From Vespula vulgaris (Eukaryota; Arthropoda; Insecta; Hymenoptera; Vespidae), in assembly GCF_905475345.1 (NCBI RefSeq), contig NC_066593.1:8517274-8581273 (forward strand): a stretch of 64,000 nucleotides of DNA, written 5' to 3'. Positions within the stretch are counted from its first letter, which is position 1; the number at the start of each line of letters is the position of its first letter. The translations under genes and the position numbers were made by a program. The notes below the pieces were generated by a model. It did no database searches, was not told the DNA's origin, and was given only the letters and a program-made list of their open reading frames with translations. Shown here piece after piece: positions 52,946-63,530 of the stretch.

Positions 52946-53033
52946 TCATCGCTGAAGTCACATATCGTCTTAAACGATATTAGGAGAACAACCTTTTATC
53001 TTTCGTTCAAAGTGTGTGTGACTTCGACAGCAA
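52946..53033. repeat. Short imperfect inverted repeat
   Basis: The left arm contains cgctgaagtcaca (about 52950-52962). The right arm contains gtgtgtgacttcgacagc (about 53014-53031). Around them the arms (about 30 bases each) are imperfect reverse complements. The right arm also resembles 37471-37496 in the ValRS/Nup133 promoter region. Confidence 0.5.
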
Positions 53034-54860
53034 TTACTTTTCTATACAAGTGTAACTGAGAAACACAATTCCCATCATGCGATTGTCGTATCGATGCATA
53101 AGTTTATATAGTTTATATCTTTCTCATAACAAAAAATGTTGATATAGGTTAAAGTAGATAGTGTTAATAATTTTGAATTCACACTTTTCAGTCTCTTAGA
53201 GATACACACGCACATCTTTCCTTCATCTTTTTTGTTATTATAAATCATCATCATCATATGTATTCTAAGATGTATATGATGTATATAATATAAGCATATT
53301 CTTCTACTTCTTCTCATCATTATCTTTATTATTATATTATATATTATTATTATAGTAACAGTAATAGCAATGGTAATAATATAAAGTGGACTACTCCTAC
53401 AGGGAATACCGTAATAAAAATAGCACTGGAAATTCTAATTTTATTAAATTCTCAACATATTAAATATTATATATTATATATTATAATATTATATTAAAAT
53501 ATTATATATTAGTATATGTTGCGAAGTATATAACTACGAGAGTGCATTACTTATTTCGCATTGCGTATTTCTCGTAGTCAATTTGAATCCCGTTTCTTTT
53601 TAGACCCATTAATCATGATGCAAAAGAGCGGCGGCGAAAGGCTCGGAATCTGTCAATTGTTTTCTGCCAAATATCGCATGCTGCGTTCTTGCAAATTAAT
53701 GGAAGAATGCAATTTTTTAAAAGAATTTCTGTGGAAATTAGGAAATGGAAAGAGAGGAGTTTAGACAAAGAAGTGTATGGAAAGCGAAGGAAAGATATTT
53801 GTTGGGCGTGGAAGTATCAGGATAGTTCGTTCGATATGTTTAAATAATCTCATGTGTAATCCTTTATTCTGATGACTATATTGATTCATGAGTGTCGAAT
53901 TGATATCTTAATTTTATCTTATATCTTATCCTATCTCCTTTTGTCTAGGAGTCTACTTTCCCTATTTATTTATTGCCCTGCTCAGCATATTCTTGAAGAA
54001 TACGTGCTTGATTAATAATCTTGAACAATGCCGGCTATGTATTTTTTATCTATACATTTTCTTACAGAATATTCAATGAATTCTCTATATATTTTTTATA
54101 GTGATATCAGTCTTTAAGAAAAAGTACTATGTATCGAATAGGGTACGCACGTGTGAATCAACAGTGTGGAAACAAGTTTGTGTGTTGATTTTTATAAAAG
54201 TAATATATAATATATAAACATATATTCACTAATTTATATGCATTTGTCATCAGACAAAGTTGTACCGTCCTTGTGTTCCATTTAGCATAAATCACCGCGA
54301 AATACATATCAACCACGTGAAGAAAATAAATATGAGATTGGATAGTAACGTCTTACTAATCATCAGAGAAAGAAGAACTAAAAAATTTCAACTTCCAATA
54401 TAAGAAATACATAAAAATATTATGCATTTGTAATCATTCATGAATAAAATATACGGTTTTATTGTTGTATTTCAAGAATTTTGAAAAATTAAAGATTTTT
54501 TTTTAATTTTGGAAATATATAATAGGTTTCTTATCATAGACACATAAAATTTATTTTTCCTAGATACTGTTTCGATTATTTTATACATAAATATCCATTA
54601 ATAAATTTTTTAAATATCTCTAATATCCAATTTTATTTCTTTGATCTATATGTCATAAGAATTGATTTATTATCTGTTTATATATAAAATATATGTACAG
54701 AATCACGGTGTATAACATTAAGTATAAAAGTGATAATGTTCATTTCAGACTAATAAGCAATTAATTTTTTGGATTTAAATTTTAATTATAATTTATATGT
54801 AATTACAAAAAGAATAAATTATTTGATTATATTCGTTTATATTGATATAATAAAAAAAAT
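53034..54860. other. AT-rich stretch without recognised gene
   Basis: The 67-codon plus-strand frame at 53561-53764 has more even base use than its surroundings but no recognisable domain, and I do not call it a gene. The remainder is low-complexity. Confidence 0.4.
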
Positions 54861-54930
54861 GAGATGGCCTTGAGAACCCACAATTTCTGAATTACGAATA
54901 TAGATGCTTACCGTTGTACTACACATTGCT
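54861..54930 (-). pseudogene. tRNA-like pseudogene or tRNA-derived fragment
   Basis: The minus strand shows an A-box-like GTAGTACAACGGTAAGCATC, then TTCGTAA in the anticodon-loop position flanked by short complementary bases, and a degenerate B-box (GGGTTCTCAAGGC). The T-arm and acceptor stems do not pair, so it is not a working tRNA. It could be a tRNA pseudogene or the head of a SINE. Confidence 0.35.
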
Positions 54931-56185
54931 TATAAAATTCTTGCGTCTATAGTATATAAAATTTAAAGAGTATTGTTAATTTTATTTAAATTTATTAATT
55001 TAGAACCTTTTTTTTTAAATTCAATTCATATGAAAGGTTGAACACTTATTTCATTATTTTTGCTATGGAATTAAAAGTTGACGTGGTCGGAAAGAGAGAA
55101 TTTTTTTCGGTTGAAATAAAAAAATAAAACGAAATTAATCAATGACGACATTTTTTTCTGTCCTTAAAAATGTCTCACGATTAAAGCGAAATAGGAAACA
55201 GACTGAAGATAATGAGAACACGGTCGCGATAAAAAGAGGGAAATTGAACAAAATTAAGCGATTTTATTTCATCTCTAAAAGAAGAAATAAACGTGGTACA
55301 AATTAAACGGACACGAATAAATAATAGAAAATAATAAATAACAACTTGGTGATCGCGGGAAACAACAAAACCAATTAATGGCTGTCATACTTTGGTTATA
55401 GAACATATGAGAGTAGAATTGTATGAGTCGGCGCACTGTCGATTAGATCTTTTCTCACCATTTCGGTTATGTATCGTATCGTTCTTTTGACATGAGTTTC
55501 GCCGATTTAAAGTCTTTGAATGAAGTCGAATTGATAAATGAATTATCGAAAAATTTGATCTACAAATTGACTGGTATAAGAAAGATATAAACACATTATC
55601 GGGAAAAGCTAGTAGTGGATTTAAATAGAAAATTTACCGTATATTTGCTTAATCATGTAAATTCTCTGTTATATTCGAATCTCACGAATGAGTGATATTT
55701 GGCGAAGAATTGATACAATATATAGGAGATCAATACAACGAAATTATTCTTCATAACATTATTAATAAAAAAGAAAAAGAAAAAGAAACAAGTAACGACG
55801 ATAACATTTAAAAAAATTCAAAAGATGCAGATATAGTGGATGAGGTGAAAGAGAAGGAGGAAGACGACAACGATGGCGTTAAAACATTAAGGCAAAGGTC
55901 ATTAATACGATGGATAATAGTAACTACGATGGAGGTAATATTTGACAGACACGCACGTGAAAGAAAAGAGACGAGAAAATGAAAGAGATGTCTTATTTTC
56001 CGTTGCAGAATTGGTTTCGAAAAGGAACCAATCGAAAAGAGAAAGAGGCAGGAACTTTTTATCTCGTCGAAAAATAAAAAGATAAAGAAAAATTAAACAG
56101 ATAACAGAACGACAAAGTATTGTTGTGCTACTACTATCATTGTAATATCGTGTTATAAATGGAAAAATAAAAAATTTGTAAATCA
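54931..56185. other. AT-rich stretch without recognised gene
   Basis: No family signal. It may contain the 3' flank of the viral-type relic that begins at about 56.19 kb, but I found no terminal inverted repeat. Confidence 0.35.
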
Positions 56186-56189
56186 AACA

Positions 56190-57010
56190 ATTTTTTATTT
56201 CATAGTAGAATAATGACTCTATGGAAACCGTATTTACTTTATCATTACAAATATATCATTTATTGTCATATGAATTAAGCACGATTTTATCTTGTATCAT
56301 CGTATAAACCTTGTGCGATTTAAATATTTTATGATTTTGTCTCGTGATTTTAGTTTTATTGTCAAACAAATATTTTAAATAGTCGTGGAAATTAATGTTT
56401 CCTTGAATATAATGATTGATAATATCTTTCAGATTTTTAGTATTAGATTTATTGCTATTTTTTATAGTGTATATTTTTTATCTGAAACATATGATTTCGC
56501 GCATAATTCTTCTGTTGTTTTTATCTTTATCAAACCCAACATTTTTTTATTCGTTAAGAGCATATCGTATACGTTGTCTATCGAATAATCGCTCGTATCG
56601 AACCAATTTATATCTTTCTTCCTAATTTTGTAAATATCATCGTGTAGGATTTGATATGTCAAATTGTCACTATTGATATATAATATTTTATAACTATCTT
56701 TTAATTGCGATTTCATATTTATCGATAATAAAATTTTTATAAACATATTTTAGAAATATCTAATATTGACATTTCCAGATTTATCTATTTTTATTTAAAA
56801 TTTTTCCATTTTGATTGTTATAAAATTTACCGTATACAATTCTTCTTTGAAAATTAGGCTTTGCATGCAACAGAATAGCACTGTATTGTCTTTTCCATTT
56901 CGTTATTGTAATTCCTAATATATGATTATAAATATTTTCCATCATTTTACTGAATACAGTATTATTCATTAATTTATAGAGATTTTTTTCAAATTTCGAA
57001 GGACATGCTA
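56190..57010 (-). pseudogene. Polinton/adintovirus-type DNA polymerase B relic, C-terminal part
   Basis: Minus-strand translation in shifting frames follows the C-terminal half of protein-primed family B polymerases found in Polintons/Mavericks and adintoviruses. FEKNLYKLMNNTVFSKMMEN (about 57000-56920; family: FEKd...LMNN..fGKTMEN) comes first, then HAKPNFQRRIV. Next are the palm strand YINSDNLTYQI (family Y.DTDSL.Y), KKDINWFDTSDY and NVYDMLLTNKK. Last come FHDYLKYLFDN and DKIVLNSYDNK before an in-frame stop. The catalytic DTD is altered to NSD at this place and there are stops and frameshifts, so no enzyme can be made. Upstream, the polymerase is interrupted by an R1-like LINE piece and resumes at 57946. 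Confidence 0.8.
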
Positions 57011-57800
57011 TGAATCATTATTCTGTCTTCGGTCACGCCCATGGAGAACCACAGGGAAGACCATTCATGTTGTTACGAATTCTGACATCTGTTTCGTAGG
57101 ATGGGATGTAGGGGGAGGAAGAGATTGTAATAGGTGGATAGTGAAGAGGCTAAAAAAAAAGAAAAAAAAAGGAAAAGCCGCACGAACCTCTTCGACCCTA
57201 CCCTATTCCAGGATAGATTAATCTAAGATCACAGATACTGAGTCCTATTATCAGGAACTCCGACATTTCTCAGGACTAATTTCCCTTTATGAAAATTCTC
57301 TATAAAAATTGTGGAAAAATAAAAAGGCATCAATCGAAGAGACAAGATGTCTAGCTACGCCTGGTTACACACTTTCAGCGATTTTCTGAATCACCTTCTT
57401 CTGAACAAATCTCTGGAGATTAAAGATCGGACAGTTCAGAATGTAATAAGAAATTGTGTCCTTCATACCACCCTCACATCTGCTCTCCGTGGTAAGACTC
57501 AGTGACCCGAGTTTGGATAATGTTTTCATTTCTCTTCGACTTCATTGCACGAATTGCCGTTTATTAAGATCAGAAGATTATCTGCGACCACATTGATTTC
57601 TCCTGAATTGTCGATTAATTTCATTAGCTGATTAAACATCAGGTCAAGAACCAAGAACTGATCCTTGAAGCCTGCTTGAAAACCTCCTGCTCTCTGATCT
57701 TTGAAGTAACTTTTAATTATTCCATATAATAATGCAGTATATTTACCTGTTACATATATGTTTCTTATATCGATGATAATTAACTTAAGACGATACTAAT
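57010..57800 (-). mobile_element. R1-like LINE fragment inserted in the polymerase relic
   Basis: This stretch is less AT-rich than its surroundings. The minus strand reads YGIIKSYFKDQRAGGFQAGF and LMFNQLMKLID (family: GCPQGS.l.P.lwnl..d.LL), then NVVADNLLILINGNSCNEVE. The last matches the R1-clade block V.AYADDLLLL..GNSR..VE, with the first Ala-Tyr lost. A C-terminal C..G..DT..H.L..CP-like block follows in another frame (CEGGMKDTISYYILNCPIFN). Most of the region between the two blocks is deleted, and stops are present. It has the same strand as the host relic. Confidence 0.65.
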
Positions 57801-57945
57801 CTCGATAAATTTTTAATTTACGCATATCATTTATTATATTTTCTTCTATTTTCGAACAAGAGTAAATTCATGTGTTTATCGAATTACTTTATCGTTTCAC
57901 CGTAGAGATAATATTCGTATTGATTTCATTTTTTTTTTTATTTTT

Positions 57946-58266
57946 TTAACTGATAGAAATATTATTTGACTCGGACGTCGATATTTGATTTACAGTCATA
58001 GAAAATGTAACACCTGTTAAATTCAATACATCTTTATAATGCGGATAAGAGCTTATACGTATTTTATTGACTTTTACAAGATATAGTACGGATACGATTG
58101 CCCGTATAAAATCATCATCATCATCATTAAATAATTCAACGTTAACAATTGCATGTTTATCCTTTATAGATTTTGAAAGTTTATTAAAAGCTCCTGCATT
58201 GAACAATCGACATTTATTAATATTGACGATCAAATTTATAATTATATTCAATCCCTCCATTATCAC
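57946..58266 (-). pseudogene. Polinton/adintovirus-type DNA polymerase B relic, N-terminal part
   Basis: An open frame of 106 codons. From about residue 50 it follows the conserved N-terminal block of insect endogenous polintovirus/adintovirus-type polymerases: FIRAIVSVLYLVKVNKIRIS, YKDVLNLTGVTFSMTV and ISTSESNNISIS (family pattern CF.W.vL.ALhp...n..Ris.Y..Y...LnF.GI.FPv....I..FE..N.iSin). An Asp run (DDDDD) precedes it. It is separated from the C-terminal part by the LINE fragment and about 150 unassigned bases. The exonuclease motifs are not visible, so part of the gene is missing. Confidence 0.7.
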
Positions 58267-58726
58267 ACTCTTGAAATTCTTCTAGCGAGTTTAATATCGT
58301 TTGTGTTATTTTATTCGTATGTTATTTTTTCATATCGGATTCTTGTAAAAGAACTACATTTTTATTCGTAAAACTTTTCATCGTTTTTTATATCGTTCAA
58401 AATGCTGTTTATAACAATTTCTGCATTAAATATCGCGTTTACTTTTACGCTTATTTATGTATTCACTAACCGTACCAGTGGTTCATATATACCTATTTCT
58501 ATCGTAACTAGTCATTTGTACCGGTGTACAAATTTTACGGTATAAATGTTGTTTTTTCGGCTGGAATTGTCAATTTATTGTAAGAAGTAATCTTTATAAC
58601 ATAACTCTTAAATAATAATAAAATAATCACTCATATTTTCATTTTTATATGTATCGTAAATAATATAAACAGGAGGTCATAGAGACAATGTTTACTTAGA
58701 AATAAATGAAGGATGACCTTAATTTT

Positions 58727-59745
58727 TTAATTGCATTTTTTGCAAATAATTTTCTGCAGATGATTCCTTTCCTTCATACATTTATTGCAAATATATTTGG
58801 TACAAATCATACAAGATTTAATTGTTTTGTTTTCTTTGCAAAATCGTATCTGATACGTTTTTCGCGAATGTGAAATATTATATTGGACACTTGATGTTCC
58901 TTGTACTTTTCTTCTTGGAGAAATTCGTAATAGTCTTTGGCAAGCTCCTCTACAATTTGTAGTACAAATTGTTGTTTGGATATATTTTGTCCACTTGTTT
59001 CTTTATAAAGGATCCATGCATTAATATTGGTCAAATCAAGGATATTAAAAAAAACTAGTACGGGCCATCTATAGGATTTTGATTTGACGTTGTACTTTCT
59101 TGCAATTTGATCGATAATATTAACGCCGAATTTAGTTTTGTTATAATACACAACAGTCTCAGTTATTCGCTTTCTGTCGTTATTGATTTTTATACTTTTA
59201 TGTTTCCAACTTAGTATTGTAACTTTTTTGGTTGGTTTGGATTTATAAATTATTAGAGTACAATTATTTGATTTATAAAGTACTGTTGAGAAATGTTCCA
59301 TTTTGTCTTTTGTTGATTTTGCTAGTTGTTGATTTTGCTGTTGAATTTTCTTCTATTGCTCCGATTAGTAGTAAATAATGTTATTCGTTTTGCCAATAAT
59401 TTTGTCGCCAATGATACGCTCGTGAAAAAGTTCTCCATCGTAACATGTCCAACATCGAATAAATGGTTCAACTAGTTTGAGGACAACAAATTCACCTAGT
59501 GGTAGTATTGATGACGGTCGGGTTTCTTCTTTTCCCAAGTATGGAAAACTGTTTATAATATATTTACTGTTGGCATACGATGCTAATCACAACTTGATGC
59601 CAAATTTATCAGGCTTACTTGGTATGTACTGGGTAAATTTACATCTCACTTTTATAAGAAATAGTTATTCATGAACAGTCAAATTCATATCGGGCTTGTA
59701 ACTATTTTAACTATTCTAAATAAATCTGTTCAATACATGTGAAAT
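58727..59745 (-). mobile_element. piggyBac-like transposase relic
   Basis: Minus strand in shifting frames. First LTVHE (about 59670; family LTvDE, with the catalytic Asp replaced by His), then KFTQYIPSKPDKFGIKL with a stop right after, and EFVVLKLVEPF. The open frame 59301-58807 carries KPTKKVTILSWKHK (v.llSt.h), YYNKTKFGVNIIDQIARKY (yN..K.GVD.lDq) and SYRWPVLVFFNILDLTNINA (sRrWp..iff.llD.a..Na). One frameshift later, the cysteine-rich C-terminal domain is still present (CMICTKYICNKC and IICKKC, to the stop at 58727). At least one stop, two frameshifts and a lost catalytic Asp show it is dead. I did not identify TTAA-flanked terminal repeats. Confidence 0.8.
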
Positions 59746-59949
59746 TAGAGCAAAATCGTGTCAAGATGTATGCAACTATTTATAGTTGTGATAATAGTAA
59801 GTTTAAAGATAAGATCCTAAGTAGAAAAATTTACACATTTTCGGAAGTAGAGGATACTCGTACAAAACCCACAAGTGAAAATTTATTGTGATCGAGTTAT
59901 CTCATTGAAGAATCCATAAATATCGCATTCTCTATTGTATTTTAATCAA

Positions 59950-60490
59950 TTCGATTTCGGATTTTTTATTCGATTTTGTTTATTTTTATCATCTTTGATT
60001 TTTGTAAATATGAGTTCATGTCGCACATTAAATATAACATGTAGTTTATAATTTTTAAAAAATCCCAAATAACATATTCATTGATATTCAATTTTCTATT
60101 ATGAATGTGATAATCAAATTCATTTTATCAAGATTCTATGCTGCTTTTTCAACTCTTTATTTTTATTATTGTCAAGTGATAGATAGTGAAAGATTTTGCA
60201 ACATCGTCGAAGATTTTGTTACTACGATCGATTTCAATTCGATTTATTCCATATTGTATCTCGTTAAACATCGAAGCTACGCATTGTATATCCAAATATA
60301 TTCTATCTTCTGTAACACCGGATGAAGTTGACTTTATCTCATTGTCAACTAGTTGAGCTTTGATATAAAGGAAATTTTGAAATGTTAACACAATTAGATC
60401 TTGTTAGTGGTATTTGTATCATTTAAGCGACGAATTCACGTACGGATTGTAAATGTGAAATTCGATGGTGGTTATACTATTATCGTATTT
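59950..60490 (-). pseudogene. Polinton/adintovirus-type major capsid protein relic
   Basis: The minus strand carries scattered blocks in the order of the double-jelly-roll major capsid protein seen in endogenous insect polintoviruses. EFHIYNPYVNSSL is near the start, then QDLIVLTFQNFLYIKAQL (family: QD...lP..SflYIeG.L). SMFNEIQYGINRIEIDR (family: fmFdEIRYELNGvEIDr) follows at about 60270-60220. Near the end, MLFGIF and NVRHELIFTKIKDD (family: .plsm.LGF.EDY.k...N..HELIL.RS..D) are in other frames. Frameshifts and stops interrupt it, and most of the middle is absent. A piggyBac-like relic follows about 200 bases later on this strand. Confidence 0.7.
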
Positions 60491-60721
60491 CAAATGTCGG
60501 ATGATATTTAATGAATAGACTATTGTCATTAAATTGTTATTTTTTATTAGAATCGTCAAATCTAAAGTTTTTAAAAACTTTTTAATTTGTTTACAATTTT
60601 ACTTCTTTTTTTTTTTATAACAGTTTCTTTTTTTTCGATGAATTCCAATAGATCGCTGACGATCGACTAACATTAAAATTATTCCATAACACTGATTTAG
60701 ATGTTTCCATACTATTATAAA

Positions 60722-61345
60722 TTAATATTTTCTTTTGCATTTCTCGAGCAATCTCACCGTTACTTCTACCTCATAAAAATTTATCAGATCTTCATCTTGA
60801 TTGACTACGCGCCAAGTTAATCGATTTATGATTTTGACGACAATCGGAAAATAAATAACTTTCGGAGATGTTTCAGATGTCTTATATCCTGGTTCGACGT
60901 TCAGAAAAGATTCGTGAATAATACGTGTAATTTTATTATTGCTACAGGATAATTGGAAGTAACACTGATTCAATACATATTATATTCACTTTAATAATTT
61001 TTAAATATTAAACTCATACCATTTACTAATTTTTAGCACTCTTTTGTTCGAAAATTCTAATATGTTAACAACATTATTAAGTTTAGTGAAGTTTATAGAA
61101 TGTTTATATCTTATTTCACTTTTCAATTATTATTAGGGCGTAGAATTACAACCTTAGGATCTTTGTTTAGTTTCGATAGTAAAGTTTCTTGTAAATAATT
61201 ATTTATATTCGAAAAATCGTAAGAATTTTCTGATATAATTATTTCTCTATTTTTATCAAAATAGAATCTATGTTCGTTCAATCGATGTTTGCAATTACAT
61301 GAAACGTTTGAAAATCAATTAAATCTAATTCGTAATTTTCATTGC
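60722..61345 (-). pseudogene. Polinton/adintovirus-type penton (minor capsid) protein relic
   Basis: This is the best preserved part of the viral-type relic. The minus strand reads NYELDLIDFQTFHVIANID, then RFYFDKNREIIIS, NINNYLQETLLSKL and RPNNN. These follow the single-jelly-roll penton family: tFh.IpNv, .Fyyd...i.IP.GSYe..dIN.yL, NNNTLKSEI. The next block reads INFTKLNNVVNILEF and VLKISKWYEF. The C-terminal frame (60973-60722) contains INRLTWRVVNQDEDLINFYE followed by VEVTVRLL (family IN.l.iri.DQ.g..inf.GE.itvRLhL). At least two frameshifts and several stops are present. It has the same strand as the capsid and polymerase relics, in the order penton, capsid, polymerase. Confidence 0.75.
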
Positions 61346-62735
61346 CAAGATTCAACAGTAAGAAGAAATTAAATATCAATTCTGAAGATTTGCCTGTTAA
61401 TGTGATGACATACGATATTTAGATATTGTGTTTAAGAAATTCGTAATATGAATGACCACAATTATCGGTATCATAAGATTGATAAGATTATACAATATTT
61501 TTACGAATTCTATAAAAGAATTATATAAAATCTTTATCGACTAAGTTTGATTAGATAAAAACAAACAATGCCGCCTTTGTTCGAGCTAAAGCATCTTTAG
61601 TCAAGCACATAGTCTTTAATAATGTGTCAAGTCAGGCAATAAATAAATAATGATAGTAGACTCCTAGACAAACCATGCCTTGGGTTTATCTGAGGTTTAC
61701 CCTTTTAATATCAATGCAACATTCATAGGTCCATACGGTCACCAAGATAAAGGGTTATATATGTTTAAACAATTGTTTAGCACATGTGAGCAATGTTTAA
61801 ACATCGTTTAAACATTTCGAAAGAATTATTCAGACTAATAAGAATTTTTGTTTTCCCTTTCCAGGTGGTTTTCACTTAAACTCCTCCTTTTCCATTTCCT
61901 TTTCCTAATCTCATTATTGTTTTCGCGAATAATTTGAGAAATACCAAAAAGTCAGTCAATATGCAACAAATCATTAAGACCTTCGAATCTTACTAAACAT
62001 TACTGGCCATCCCTTCTTTAGAGGTAGTCAGCGAAATTAATTACACATAACAAAACACATATCTTATCACATCTCCTTACCTCAAATATATTGCTATAAT
62101 TTCAATTCGTGAAGCATTCTTTATCGCGCGTCTTTCATGGGCTCCACGGGATCCTTCAAAGAAATCGTGTTCTCCCATTAATTTGTAGAAACTAGGCAAA
62201 CGGTATTTTGGCAAGAACCTTTGACAGTATTTGAGCCCTATGCCGCTGCTCTTTCATCGTGATCAGTGGACCTGCAATTCTAACAATTAGGAAGAGATGA
62301 GGAACATAAGTTATGTCAATAATTTCCCAAATTAACACTATCGTTGGTCTAGTGTAGCAAATGTAACTAAACACGCTTTCTTGCGCGTATGATAAGCAAC
62401 ACTGAAGAATGAGGGTTCTGCTCCAAGTTTTACTTTTTCATAACACTCAATTTCGTACTATCATGCTTTAAAAAGTTTCACTTCAAAATATTTTTTTTTC
62501 TGAAACCAAAAAACGGAGTGCTTTATAGAATTATATATTTAAACAAAAATAACTTAGTTTTTTAAAAACTACAATTTTATTGAACTTACTATGAAAAAAT
62601 AAAAATAATATTTTTTCACTTTTTAAATGGGATCATCAATATGAGATATAAATAAAAATAATGAAAAAGTACATTTTTCGTACCAAGAATTATTATAAAA
62701 AATCAGTATTTAGAACTTGCTCAAAATTAATGTAT
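61346..62735. other. Unassigned sequence beside the viral-type relic
   Basis: No gene recognised. The segment from about 61560 to 62240 is less AT-rich than its surroundings and may be another, unidentified, mobile element. A packaging ATPase, protease or integrase of the polinton type was looked for on both strands and not seen. Confidence 0.35.
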
Positions 62736-62739
62736 TATT

Positions 62740-63530
62740 CCGAAAACATCTGAATAAGCCGAATTTATCAGAAGATGCCCAAAATCATTTAAACCCCATT
62801 GGATACATCCGAAAATGTATAAACAATAATATGGAAATATCCGAAGTTAACCAAATTTACTCGAAAATATCCTAAATTAATAAATTAACCTGGACACACT
62901 CGAATTTATCCGAATTAATCGGAACTTGTCCGAAAACGTCTCAATTCCATCGGATAAAATGGAAAATGCATAAAATCACATGGAAAAACTCTAACTTAAC
63001 CGAATTTATCAGAACTTGGTAGAAATTACTAAATTCGATCGGATAAACTTGCAAATATATAAAATTGCTCAAAAATACCCAAATTTAGTCAAATATACCC
63101 GAACTTTTCCGAAATTAATAAATTAGCCATGTTACACCCAATTTAAGTAGAACTTAGCTGAACTTGATTGACATTGTTTAAATTCGATTAGATAAACGCG
63201 AAAATGTATGAAACCACCGGCAACACCAGATCTTATCAGAATTTTAGCCGAATTATATCGAACCTGTCCGAAATTTTTAAATTAGATTGCGTAAACACAA
63301 AAATGCATAGAATCACACAGAAACACCCGAAATTAGCCGCATTTATCTGAACTTGTCCGGAATTAATTAATTTGCCAGGAAGCACACGAATTTTAGCCGA
63401 ATTGAGTCGGAATATCTAAATTGTCTGAAATATCTAAATTACATTGAGTAAACATGAAGATGCATAAAACTATTCGAAGACATTCGAAATTAGTTGAATA
63501 TAGATGGACTTGTCCATAGTTAAAAAAGTT
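62740..63530. repeat. Degenerate tandem repeat with alternating spacing
   Basis: Short words such as ccgaatttatc, gaacttgtccgaaat, ggataaac and gaaaatgcataaaatcac recur throughout. Using the gaaaatg(c/t)at word as marker, copies sit near 62811, 62962, 63051, 63200, 63299 and 63456. The steps are roughly 150, 90, 150, 100 and 155 bases, an alternation that suggests a unit of about 245 bases made of two related sub-units. Copies differ widely, so it is old. It is not coding in any frame. Confidence 0.75.

Noticed and set aside
53561..53764. 67-codon plus-strand frame with balanced composition
   Set aside because: No recognisable domain, no splice context and no neighbouring coding sequence. 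Too little support to call a gene.
56190..61345. An active or complete viral genome
   Set aside because: Every recognisable gene has stops, frameshifts or missing catalytic residues, two foreign elements interrupt it, and several essential genes are not seen.
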